The notes under the pieces were generated by a model that saw only the letters and a program-made list of their open reading frames with translations, searched no databases and had not been told where the DNA came from. Positions 1 through 6,673 of a stretch of DNA of 18,529 bases are shown here, piece after piece. Numbering within the stretch: the first letter of the stretch is position 1; each line of letters begins with the position of its first letter. The stretch covers positions 1 to 18,529 of the forward strand of contig JAGTJM010000160.1 of the NCBI GenBank assembly GCA_020747015.1. Reading direction: 5' to 3'. Both the position numbers and the translations under genes were made by a program. The stretch comes from Pyrenochaeta sp. MPI-SDFR-AT-0127. Its lineage: Eukaryota > Ascomycota > Dothideomycetes > Pleosporales > Cucurbitariaceae.

Positions 1-59
1 GGGGCGAAGAGAAATGTCCATCTAAACCAATAAACTACTGAACACTCCCTGCTCTGTAT

Positions 60-287
60 TGTGGTGTAGCAGGGAGGCACGTGATGAGATCTATCAGGAT
101 TAGCGTGAAAATATAAGATGGGACCGAGAGACCTCGGTGAAGGGGGATCGGATTTTTACAACACCAGCACCCACAGAAATCTTTTCACAATGTAGTACTC
201 AATTGATTTTACTACCTATCGCCCGATTGCAGGTCGAAGCCCTCTACTTTATTGATTCAAGCATACGATCCTCTATCTTATACAACA
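60..287. repeat. Possible solo LTR or LTR-like fragment
   Basis: The segment starts TGTGGTGTAGC and ends TACAACA, so it has TG...CA-type ends. It holds a TATA-like stretch (aatataag, about 110) and a 6-bp hairpin at 123-138 (ACCGAG, loop AGAC, CTCGGT). The pentamer attgt occurs at 58-62 and again at 288-292 and could be a target duplication, but it does not fit the TG start exactly. No second copy lies in the window, so the LTR call is inference. Confidence 0.3.
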
Positions 288-292
288 ATTGT

Positions 293-889
293 CAGAATTT
301 TATGAATGTTTTTGGTCAGAAGGATGATCATTTATTGTTGTTCTTGTCTGTTGTTCTTTTCTATATCTCCTCTGCTTCCGGAGGTTCCGTAGATCGCAAT
401 AGTAATCGGTCCTACTATTTATCGCTCTTTCCTTGTATTTGACAATCTGACAGAGACATAGTCGAGTGGGATCCTATCGGCTTGCTGACATGTATTTACT
501 TGTGGAATTTATAGACTAAATGTTTTAATATTTAATCGATACTCTTTCTGCGCAAGATTTACTATTGTTATTGCTCTAAGTATAGCAGTTTGATTGCAGA
601 GCCCGTAAATAGAGGTAAAAGATGTGTACTTCACTAATCTACCTCCTTTATAATCGAAGAACACCGCTCAACCCATACCCTATCATGGCTACGAAAACCC
701 CGCCGAATAAACGCATCTGCGTCCTTTCTTAACCCCAGAAACTCTAAGTTCTTCCCTTGAGCTTACATTTGCGGCTTGCAATCGCTCAGCTGCACACCCC
801 GCCTCAAGCAAAGCCTAATCACAGCCAACAAATTGTGTGAATGACAGCTCAAACTGCTGTATTTTGTACACTTTCTTGTGCCTGTAGGG
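293..889. other. Intergenic stretch, no gene seen
   Basis: AT-rich sequence with no convincing reading frame and no RNA gene that I can recognise. The part nearest the WD40 gene (about 760-890) is its 3' flank. The minus-strand WD40 frame continues past its stop codon for about 25 codons here with no domain similarity. Confidence 0.5.
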
Positions 890-892
890 GGC

Positions 893-910
893 CTCGAGCG
901 TCCGCAGGCA
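893..910 (-). repeat. Stub of a 15th WD40 repeat behind the stop codon
   Basis: Directly after the TAG stop of the WD40 gene, in the same frame, the minus strand reads CLRTLE, the exact opening of the other WD repeats. It then drifts into unrelated sequence (APYRHKKVY). The stop sits where the other repeats have the GAG codon of NGE-CLRTL, so a former longer array was cut by GAG to TAG. That is a G-to-T transversion, not a RIP-type change. Confidence 0.6.
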
Positions 911-2749
911 CTAGCCGCAGCTCTCATTCCAGATCTTGACCGTCTTGTCCTCCGACGCCGACGCCAGCAGTGCCCCGTCAGGTGAGAAGGCCACCGACGT
1001 GACGGAATCGCTGTGGCCGCTGAGCGTCTGCAGGCACTTGCCATTGCTGGCATCCCAGATCTTGGCCGTCTTGTCCCACGACGCCGACGCCGACGCCAGC
1101 CGTTCCCGGTCAGGTGAGAAGGCCACCGACGTGACCCAATCGCTGTGGCCGCTGAGCGTCCGCAGGAAGTTGCCATTGCTGGCATTCCAGGTCTTGACCG
1201 TTCCGTCCCACGACGCCGACGCCAGCCGTGCCCCGTCAAGTGAGAAGGCCACCGACGTGACCCTCTGGCTGTGGCCGCTGAGCGTCTGCAGGCACTCGCC
1301 ATTGCTGGCATTCCAGATTTTGACCGTCTTGTCCCACGACGCCGACGCCAACGCCAGCAGTGCCTGGTCGGGTGAGAAGGCCACCGACGTGACGGAATCG
1401 CTGTGGCCCTCGAGCGTCCGCAGGCACTCGCCATTGCTGGCATTCCAGATCTTGACCGTCTGGTCCGCCGACGCCGACGCCAGCAGTGCCCCGTCAGGTG
1501 AGAAGGCCACCGACGTGACCCAATCGCTGTGGCCCTCGAGCGTCTGTAGGCACTCACCATTACTGGCATTCCAGATCTTGACCATCTTATCCCACGACGC
1601 TGACGCCAGCCGTGCCCCGTCAAATGAGAAGGCCACCGACGTGACCCTCCGGCCGTGGCCGCTGAGCGTCTGCAGGCACTCGCCATTGCTGGCATTCCAG
1701 ATTTTGACCGTCTTGTCCCACGACGCCGACGCCAACGCCAGCAGTGCCTGGTTGGGTGAGAAGGCCACCGACGTGATGGAATCGCTGTGGCCCTCGAGCG
1801 TCCGCAGGCACTCGTCAATACTGGCACCCCAGATCCTGACCGTCTGGTCCGCCGACGCCGACGCCAGCCGTGCCCCGTTAGGTGAGAAGGCCACTGACGT
1901 GACGTAAACGCTGTGGCCCTCGAGCGTCCGCAGGCACTCGCCATTACTGGCATTCCAGATCTTGACCGTCTTGTCCCCCGACGCCGACGCCAGCAGTGCC
2001 CCGTCAAGTGAGAAGGCCACCGACGTGACCCAATCTCTGTGGCCGCTGAGCGTCTGCAGGTACCCGCCAGTGATCCAATTCCAGATCTTGACCGTCTTGT
2101 CCTCCGACGCCGACGCCAGCCGTGCCCCGTCAGGTGAGAAGGCTACCGATGTGACCCAATCTCTGTGGCCGCTGAGCGTCCGCAGGCACTCGCCATTGCT
2201 GGCATTCCAGATCTTGACCGTCTTGTCCTTCGACGCCGACGCCAGCCATGCCCCGTCAGGTGAGAAGGCCACCGACCTGACGTAATTGCTGTGGCCCTCG
2301 AGCGTCCGCAGGCACTCGCTATTGCTGGCATTCCAGATCTTGACCGTCTTGTCCTCCGACGCCGACGCCAGCCATGCCCCGTCAGGTGAGAAGGCCACCG
2401 ACCTGACGTAATTGCTGTGGCCGCTGAGCGTCCGCAGGCACTCGCCATTGCTGGCATTCCAGATCTTGACCGTCTTGTCCTTCGACGCCGACGCCAGCCA
2501 TGTCCCGACAGGTGAGAAGGCTACCGACGTGACCCAATCGCTATGGCCGCTGAGCGTCCGCAGGCACTCGCCATTGTTGGCATCCCAGATCTTGACCGTC
2601 TTGTCCCACGACGCCGACGCCAGCAGTGCCCCGTTAAGTGAGAAGGCCACCGACCTGACGGAATCGCTGTGGCCCACGAGTGTCGGCAGGCAGGCGCCCC
2701 ATTCAACTCTCATGGGTGAATTCATATCGTCTATGACTGCAGTAAACAT
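911..2749 (-). CDS. WD40-repeat protein, NLR (HET-E/HNWD-like) C-terminal type, without NACHT domain
   Basis: Encodes 612 residues from the ATG at 2749. The frame is open to a stop at 2810-2812; a TTG lies at 2755, and other in-frame ATGs follow at 2725 and 2713. After a lead of about 20 residues the protein is entirely WD40: 14 repeats with GH near the start and KIW near the end, eleven of 42 residues (the last 41) and three of 44 (repeats 8, 11, 13). Fourteen blades would make two seven-bladed propellers. The lead ends RVEWGACLPTLVGH, which matches the NLR linker-to-WD40 junction I know from HET-E-like proteins (VE..W.ACLQTLEGH). In that family NACHT-WD40 proteins act in incompatibility and the WD40 array recognises the ligand. 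No Walker A or NACHT sequence lies upstream, so this is a free-standing or truncated recognition module. Whether it is expressed is unknown. It has no intron, no signal peptide and no membrane segment. Confidence 0.8.
   Translation of the reverse strand: MFTAVIDDMNSPMRVEWGACLPTLVGHSDSVRSVAFSLNGALLASASWDKTVKIWDANNGECLRTLSGHSDWVTSVAFSPVGTWLASASKDKTVKIWNASNGECLRTLSGHSNYVRSVAFSPDGAWLASASEDKTVKIWNASNSECLRTLEGHSNYVRSVAFSPDGAWLASASKDKTVKIWNASNGECLRTLSGHRDWVTSVAFSPDGARLASASEDKTVKIWNWITGGYLQTLSGHRDWVTSVAFSLDGALLASASGDKTVKIWNASNGECLRTLEGHSVYVTSVAFSPNGARLASASADQTVRIWGASIDECLRTLEGHSDSITSVAFSPNQALLALASASWDKTVKIWNASNGECLQTLSGHGRRVTSVAFSFDGARLASASWDKMVKIWNASNGECLQTLEGHSDWVTSVAFSPDGALLASASADQTVKIWNASNGECLRTLEGHSDSVTSVAFSPDQALLALASASWDKTVKIWNASNGECLQTLSGHSQRVTSVAFSLDGARLASASWDGTVKTWNASNGNFLRTLSGHSDWVTSVAFSPDRERLASASASWDKTAKIWDASNGKCLQTLSGHSDSVTSVAFSPDGALLASASEDKTVKIWNESCG
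914..2692 (-). repeat. Array of 14 high-identity WD40 repeats (126-132 bp unit)
   Basis: Consecutive units share the core GHS..V.SVAFSPDGA.LASAS.DKTVKIWNASNGE with few changes. Counting the residue before CLRTL as 1, variation concentrates at positions 11 (D,N,V,R,Q), 12 (S,W,Y,R), 14 (R,T), 30 (W,K,E,G,A), 32 (K,Q,G) and, less, 10 and 39. The array is GC-rich and free of stops in several frames, so long shadow frames appear on both strands. The three 132-bp units carry a 6-bp expansion of the GACGCC tract on the plus strand, adding two residues in the LASAS turn. Confidence 0.9.
1169..1936 (-). repeat. 384-bp higher-order duplication of three WD40 repeats
   Basis: Repeats 7-8-9 (1553-1936) and 10-11-12 (1169-1552) form two blocks of 42+44+42 residues. 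They share the same repeat order: an ADQTV blade, then a 44-residue ALLALASASWDKT blade, then a basic-loop blade (GHGRRV or GHSQRV). The 384-bp period shows that the array has grown by copying blocks of three units as well as single units. Confidence 0.75.
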
Positions 2750-2809
2750 AAGCAAGAATGAAATGGTGCTGACCAGAGCAGTGTAATGCTTGTTGAGATC
2801 CTCTTGTGT
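2750..2809 (-). pseudogene. In-frame lead upstream of the WD40 start, possible NLR linker remnant
   Basis: The WD40 frame stays open above the ATG back to a stop at 2810-2812 and reads TQEDLNKHYTALVS then TISFLL. HYTALVS recalls the conserved YYSALVFSP linker between NACHT and WD40 in fungal NLRs, and it sits the expected short distance before the VEW.ACL junction. The match is short, so this is a suggestion only. It would mean the ORF is the end of a once larger gene and not a designed stand-alone protein. Confidence 0.3.
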
Positions 2810-2811
2810 TC

Positions 2812-3084
2812 AAAGTGAGATGTTTTTGTTATATTCTAATAACTTGCAGGTTTCAGCTTATCTCGGCAATTGGCTCGCTATGCGAGTGCTGGGCAAGCTC
2901 AACGGGTGACTCAAGTGATTTCTCTTTACGTGTCTTAGCACAGCCTGTTGGGACGCACCCCGCTTTTCTCATCCGAACTTGTTAACTCACTCGTTTGATC
3001 TCTTCTCTTCAGAGACAAGAAAAGCGACTAATTAGATAGCCAATCTAAGCTTTCGTGATCGTACGTCAATCGTGATTCCGCTGA
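2812..3084. other. No gene seen between the WD40 ORF and the NLR/TPR fragments
   Basis: I read the minus strand here for a P-loop or other NACHT motifs and found none. An AT-rich patch near 2825-2840 (ttttgttatattc) could belong to a minus-strand promoter for the WD40 ORF, but nothing decides it. Confidence 0.4.
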
Positions 3085-3240
3085 CCTGTTGCTCCAGTTG
3101 CAACAAGTGAGAAAGTACTGGGGCCAGAGCATCCTTCCTCGCTCACCAGCGTCGGTAACCTTGGCTCGTTGTTGAGGTGGCAGGGCAAGCATGAAGAGGC
3201 CGAAGCGACCCTTGGCTTGGTGTTGGGTTGGCAGGGCTTG
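3085..3240 (+). pseudogene. Fragment of a kinesin-light-chain-type TPR repeat
   Basis: In the frame that includes 3115-3117 the plus strand reads TSEKVLGPEHPSSLTSVGN, then LGSLLRWQGKHEEAEA. This is the hallmark of fungal NLR or KLC tetratricopeptide repeats (usual form EKVLGPEHPDTLTSV.NLA..L..QGKYEEAE), about one full 42-residue unit. The frame is open from 3085 to 3270, but similarity stops near 3210-3240. There is no start codon, no second repeat and no NB-ARC or NACHT domain, so it is a detached fragment. It is on the strand opposite to the WD40 gene and immediately precedes an NLR N-terminal fragment in another frame. Confidence 0.7.
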
Positions 3241-3242
3241 AA

Positions 3243-3434
3243 ATGGTGGCAAAAGCCGCCCAACAGCTAATCGACAGCCCTCGGGGTGGAAAGCTCTCAA
3301 CGTCACTGAAGTTGGAACAAGCGGTCCTCGGCTGCTGCACGAAGCTAAAGGCCGTAGAGAAAAGACTGGATCCATGCAAGAGACGCAAAGCAATGAGTCG
3401 TTTTAGATTTCGCGCTTTACAGTCACTATTCGAG
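3243..3434 (+). pseudogene. Fragment of a fungal NLR N-terminal domain
   Basis: From an ATG at 3243 the frame reads AAQQLIDSPRGGKLSTSLKL, later KRRKAMSRFRFRALQSLFE. This fits the N-terminal effector-side domain found before NACHT in many fungal STAND proteins (family pattern: QQLL.GP.G.KL.TS.KL..AL..C, then KRRKAM.RFG.RALKWPFES). The frame stays open to 3602, but the family pattern ends at 3434. A shifted frame then gives KAVERGGEAEEEA, possibly the family's KEV..I...LER continuation after a frameshift. No NACHT follows. The family has this domain at the N-terminus and TPRs at the C-terminus, so the local order TPR then N-domain is reversed. Confidence 0.55.
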
Positions 3435-3531
3435 ACGGGACAAAGGCCGTCGAAAGGGGAGGAGAAGCAGAAGAGGAAGCTTGGTTGGTATTGCACTGGG
3501 AGACGGTGTCAAGGTCTAAGATGGAACGAGG

Positions 3532-3780
3532 ATGATATTATTGTTGTTGCACGAAGGAGAAGTGTGCAAGAAGGTATCTACGAGGTGTATATACAAGAAT
3601 AGGGGGTGGCTGCTAGCGGCTGCCAAGGTAACTGTTACGAATATGATTCGCAACATGAGCACCAACCTAGAACCAATAGATCCTGAGACGTCCGACCACG
3701 AACCCACGGGGGACGAGGTCGCAGATATGGTCAATGATCTATATGCGGGGCTAAGTGAGGCACGGCTAGGGCACGATTAA
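3532..3780 (+). CDS. Small hypothetical ORF (82 residues)
   Basis: ATG to stop with no family I recognise. The last 30 residues are acidic (PIDPETSDHEPTGDEVADM), and the N-terminal part is short and cysteine-containing. It overlaps the tail of the frame carrying the NLR N-domain fragment and ends just before the palindromic 38-bp tandem repeat. It may be chance, the last exon of something, or more NLR debris. Confidence 0.2.
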   Translation: MILLLLHEGEVCKKVSTRCIYKNRGWLLAAAKVTVTNMIRNMSTNLEPIDPETSDHEPTGDEVADMVNDLYAGLSEARLGHD

Positions 3781-3794
3781 CCGAACACGTGACT

Positions 3795-3870
3795 GGTTAG
3801 TGATTAGCAGAATACTAACCACTAATCAGTACGGTTAGTGGTTAGCAAAGTGCTAATCGCTAATCACCCA
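3795..3870. repeat. Tandem duplicate of a 38-bp palindromic GTTAG/CTAAT unit
   Basis: Two abutting 38-bp units both start GGTTAGTG and share TTAGCA and CTAATCA blocks. Each is itself nearly palindromic. Across the joint there is a perfect 11-bp stem, CTAACCACTAA (3815-3825) with TTAGTGGTTAG (3835-3845), and a 9-base loop. The structure may be the U3 part of an LTR, a MITE end or a regulatory site. No second copy is in the window. Confidence 0.6.
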
Positions 3871-3880
3871 AGAAACCTCT

Positions 3881-3892
3881 TGTATATATACA
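3881..3892. promoter_or_regulatory. TATA-like palindrome
   Basis: TGTATATATACA is a perfect 12-bp palindrome about 10 bases after the 38-bp tandem repeat. That placement, followed by a transcribed-looking CT-rich leader, resembles the TATA box of an LTR promoter. No coding region follows on either side, so the role is a guess. Confidence 0.25.
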
Positions 3893-4714
3893 GCTGTGAT
3901 AGCTTAGATAGAACTCCGTAGTCAAGATACCTAGTTCTTCGGAAGTACCACTGAACACATCTTGGTGATATTGTATTCTACGTACTATCTTGCCTACCTC
4001 ACCCAGTCCTAGTCATTACCTTACCAAACGCTGCACCACTCACAACATCCTTCGCCGGGCCTCTGGCACGTATAGACTGATCACCTGTAGCTAACCCTCC
4101 CTGCGTAACAGTAACCAATACAAACCGTGACAGACGGCCCCTTTGCCTGAGGAACGAAAGTTCCGAAGGTTCTCTGCCGCTATGATCTTAGGTTCAAAAG
4201 CTGACTAAGACCTAGTAGACTGATGGAACTGCATAGAAGAGACATCAATGATCAAAGAGCTGAAGCAAAATGTGTACTAGGTGTTGCGCTTGGAGCAACA
4301 GGTCAAGGGAATTATGATTGACGTACGATCACGAAAGTTTAAAGATTGGATTGACTATCTAGTCACTTGTCTTGTCTACTAAGAAAGTACAAAGGAGTGT
4401 GTTCCTGGCTACGAACAAGTAAGGGGATACCAGCGAGCCCCGTACTAAGACGCTTTAGGACATGCTAACGAGCAAGCTTGCCCTGCCGTCATTGCCACCA
4501 TACGCAACACTAGGAATTTACACTAATTAGAAAAACTTTTTTGCTCCATCCTCCAAATTTTCATGGGAACTATGAGTTCCAGGGCATCTGCGTGCGTCAG
4601 CACGCGCCAGTCTTTCTCATGGTCAAATATGCAAGCCATTTCACGTGACATTATCTGCAAGCGGCAATGTTGAATGCCTAGCTCATTACTGCTAATTCAT
4701 CGCTCTAGCTTTCT
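3893..4714. other. Gene-poor stretch, no coding region supported
   Basis: No frame of useful length and no motif was found on either strand. Near the end of the 353-residue gene (its 3' side) are two small hairpins, GGAACT/AGTTCC around 4566 and GCGTGC/GCACGC at 4590-4605. These could fold in its 3' UTR. The left part could be the body of a degraded LTR element, but I see no gag or pol similarity. Confidence 0.4.
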
Positions 4715-5776
4715 TCATTCTCCCTTCACGATAATAGTTGATTGACTCATAACCTTAGTGACTGGCATGGTTGGCAAATTGGTACTGGACAATGGCAGAT
4801 GTGCTTTAATGGCGGTCTGAAACGCCTGCAAGACCGCAGTTGGTCCCACATCTGGTGAGGTATTCCATTGGTAGCTGTATGTTTGACCATCTGAAGTATA
4901 ATTTCCAGTGTACGTGAAGGGTGGGCCCGTATAGCCTTTCATTTCCGTAACCGCTTTCGACATAATGAGATCAGTCCCAACCGCGGAGGTCCAGCTGGCT
5001 GACACGGTTGTTGAATTATATGAGTTGCCCTGTTCACCAATGAACATGTTGTCGCCTTTTACAGCCAATAACCTCTTTCGTTCTGCCCAAGCCTTTCTGG
5101 ATAGAGCCGTCGTCCTAGCATACAGCCTCAATTGACCATGCCAGGCGACCGTACCATTGTCACGTCCTTGGATAGGTACCTGATAGTAGACAAACCCTCC
5201 AGTATAGGTCAAGCCATTCTCATCAGGACCAATCGTGAACGTTGGGGGTGCGACAAGACTTCCAGCGTATGGAATACCCGTTGGGAGAGGATTCGCTGGT
5301 GTGCATATCTTCTCACCAATAGACATCCCGACGTCGACTGCGTTTTGCCCTGTTCCCATTGAAGTCGGTAAGTCATGGAGAGACAAGAGCTTGTTGATAT
5401 CTGCATTGATCAACGGTATAGCCTGACCAGCGTTGACGACTGAAGTGTCAGGAAATACTGCCTGTAGGTCAATCGGACCCACCGTCATGGGCACAGAACT
5501 AGAGTGTTCATGTTCTGGTAGAATGCTGGGTAGTTGGGGTGGTTGAACATACGCCCCAACAGCTTTCGGTATTTCAACATGAATTTTTTGAATATTGCTT
5601 TGCAATATCGGAAGGAGGTTTCCGTCGCTTGAGTCAACTTCCTCTTCTGCACTACCACTCATCGCCGACGCAACATTCGCTATTACCGTTGCAGCGGTCC
5701 CAATATCCCCGGAGTGAGTTGAGATAAAGTGACATGCATCCGCTGCACCGCTGATAAAGCTGTTGAAGAAACTCAT
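4715..5776 (-). CDS. Intact hypothetical protein, 353 residues, family not recognised
   Basis: The ATG at 5776 has A at -3 (CAAGATG), a good eukaryotic context, and the frame is uninterrupted with no obvious intron. The N-terminus (MSFFNSFISGAADACHFIST, then a run rich in Ala, Gly and small residues to about residue 45) looks helical and mildly amphipathic, but it is not a classical signal peptide. An acidic patch (EEEVDSSD) follows, then a Pro-rich linker (PPQLPSILPE). From residue about 170 the composition is rich in Thr, Gly and Tyr with alternating hydrophobics (TYTGGFVYYQVPI), suggesting beta structure. Basic RKAWAERKR lies near 230, and a hydrophobic TAVLQAFQTAIKAHLPL near 315. Several N-glycosylation-like sequons are meaningless without secretion. 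In a window full of decay its intactness suggests selection or recent arrival. I cannot assign a function; a structural or pore-forming protein, or one of viral origin, is speculation. Confidence 0.6.
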   Translation of the reverse strand: MSFFNSFISGAADACHFISTHSGDIGTAATVIANVASAMSGSAEEEVDSSDGNLLPILQSNIQKIHVEIPKAVGAYVQPPQLPSILPEHEHSSSVPMTVGPIDLQAVFPDTSVVNAGQAIPLINADINKLLSLHDLPTSMGTGQNAVDVGMSIGEKICTPANPLPTGIPYAGSLVAPPTFTIGPDENGLTYTGGFVYYQVPIQGRDNGTVAWHGQLRLYARTTALSRKAWAERKRLLAVKGDNMFIGEQGNSYNSTTVSASWTSAVGTDLIMSKAVTEMKGYTGPPFTYTGNYTSDGQTYSYQWNTSPDVGPTAVLQAFQTAIKAHLPLSSTNLPTMPVTKVMSQSTIIVKGE

Positions 5777-5812
5777 CTTGATGAGGATTGAATTATCTCC
5801 CTTTGGATTTTG

Positions 5813-5820
5813 TATAAATA
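5813..5820 (-). promoter_or_regulatory. TATA-like element upstream of the 353-residue gene
   Basis: The minus strand reads TATTTATA 36 bases before the ATG at 5776, with a short AT-rich leader between them. The position is plausible for a fungal core promoter. No other support. Confidence 0.3.
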
Positions 5821-6233
5821 TCAGAAGTCAATCAGCTAGATAGCTGCTGTTTGTGCTATCAAGGGCAAGTGATGATATAAGAATGGTTCCTTGTGTGCTC
5901 TCCAACATTCTGTGGAGGGTATTGCTTGCCTTATAGTTTTCGGCAACCAGTAGCCGCGGGAAGAAATTCACTGCCCGTCAGAGACGGGCGAGTTGCAACG
6001 CAACGATACATGCAGCTCAACGATATTCCAAGGCTGCATCAGCATTTGTCAAGTTGTGTATAGATGGGACAAGATACGTAATGAGAATCACGCGATATGG
6101 GGTTTCCCGATTGCAGGGATGTAGCCGAGAAAGGCAGATTCCGGGTGCTTTGCATTGTGTTTGCGGTGGTTGCAGATAACCCGACCAATGCTAGTGCTCG
6201 GCCCACCAACGCTTAGGTAAGCCCACCACACTA
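5821..6233. other. Intergenic, no gene seen
   Basis: No frame or RNA gene is recognisable. A small hairpin, GCCCGTC-AGA-GACGGGC, lies at 5973-5989. Near the right edge the octamer GCCCACCA occurs twice (6201 and 6221) just outside the Fot1 element; it may be part of an older insertion. Confidence 0.4.
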
Positions 6234-6243
6234 ACGTGTTTTA

Positions 6244-6296
6244 TCGGTAAGCTGGCCACATCACCATCCTGGCCACCCCACCAAAACGCGTGCAGC
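6244..6296 (+). repeat. Left terminal inverted repeat of Fot1 element 1
   Basis: It starts TCGGTAAGCTGGCC and ends AAAACGCGTGCAGC. It matches the reverse complement of 8030-8082 at 49 of 53 positions. At all four mismatches this copy has C where the partner has T. Confidence 0.85.
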
Positions 6297-6647
6297 TCAG
6301 CGTACGACAGCTCAACAACCACATATTCAAATTGTCTGAAACCTTGACAGGGGATAGACTAGATCTGTCTACATTAAGTCCTGTTGTGACCTTGTACATG
6401 GCATTTGCTACACGTTGGTAGTACTCTTGTACGCGCCTGCGGGGTCACTGCTTAGTCACTCTGCTAGACACCCATTTAAGCCTCTATGACCAGCGCTTAA
6501 CCTTCCTAAGCCTGCAACACTCCTCCACGTGCTATATACTGTCGTTGTATTTAACGCTTACGTCGCTGGCGGTCATTAGCAGCGCGTAGCTTTAAGTTCT
6601 CCTCAGCTAAGACTGTCGCTGAGTTCATAGCAAGCTGACAGCCTTTA

Positions 6648-6673
6648 ACAAGCTAGGCGATTGCCTAGCTTGT
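6648..6673. repeat. Perfect 11-bp inverted repeat inside the Fot1 transposase
   Basis: ACAAGCTAGGC and GCCTAGCTTGT flank a 4-base loop (GATT). It lies in the 3' part of the pseudogene, in the linker before the coiled region, and is probably incidental or a transcript hairpin. Confidence 0.7.

Noticed and set aside
137..442. Plus-strand frame of 101 codons
   Set aside because: It starts at GTG, overlaps the LTR-like segment, has no recognisable domain, and its composition looks random.
763..2007. Arg/Ser-rich minus-strand frame of 414 codons, and the plus-strand frames at 936-1907, 1962-2285 and 2412-2786
   Set aside because: They are periodic shadows of the GC-rich WD40 repeats; only the 911-2749 frame gives canonical WD40 units.
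2812..3060. Possible NACHT exon upstream of the WD40 ORF
   Set aside because: I read the minus strand for Walker A/B and GxxxGKS/T motifs and saw none; stops are frequent.
3028..3496. Minus-strand frames of 117-121 codons
   Set aside because: They are antisense to the TPR and NLR N-domain fragments, which have real family motifs on the plus strand; the antisense products match nothing I know.
5132..5727. Several short plus- and minus-strand frames inside the 353-residue gene
   Set aside because: They are shadows of a longer, clean ORF with a proper ATG.
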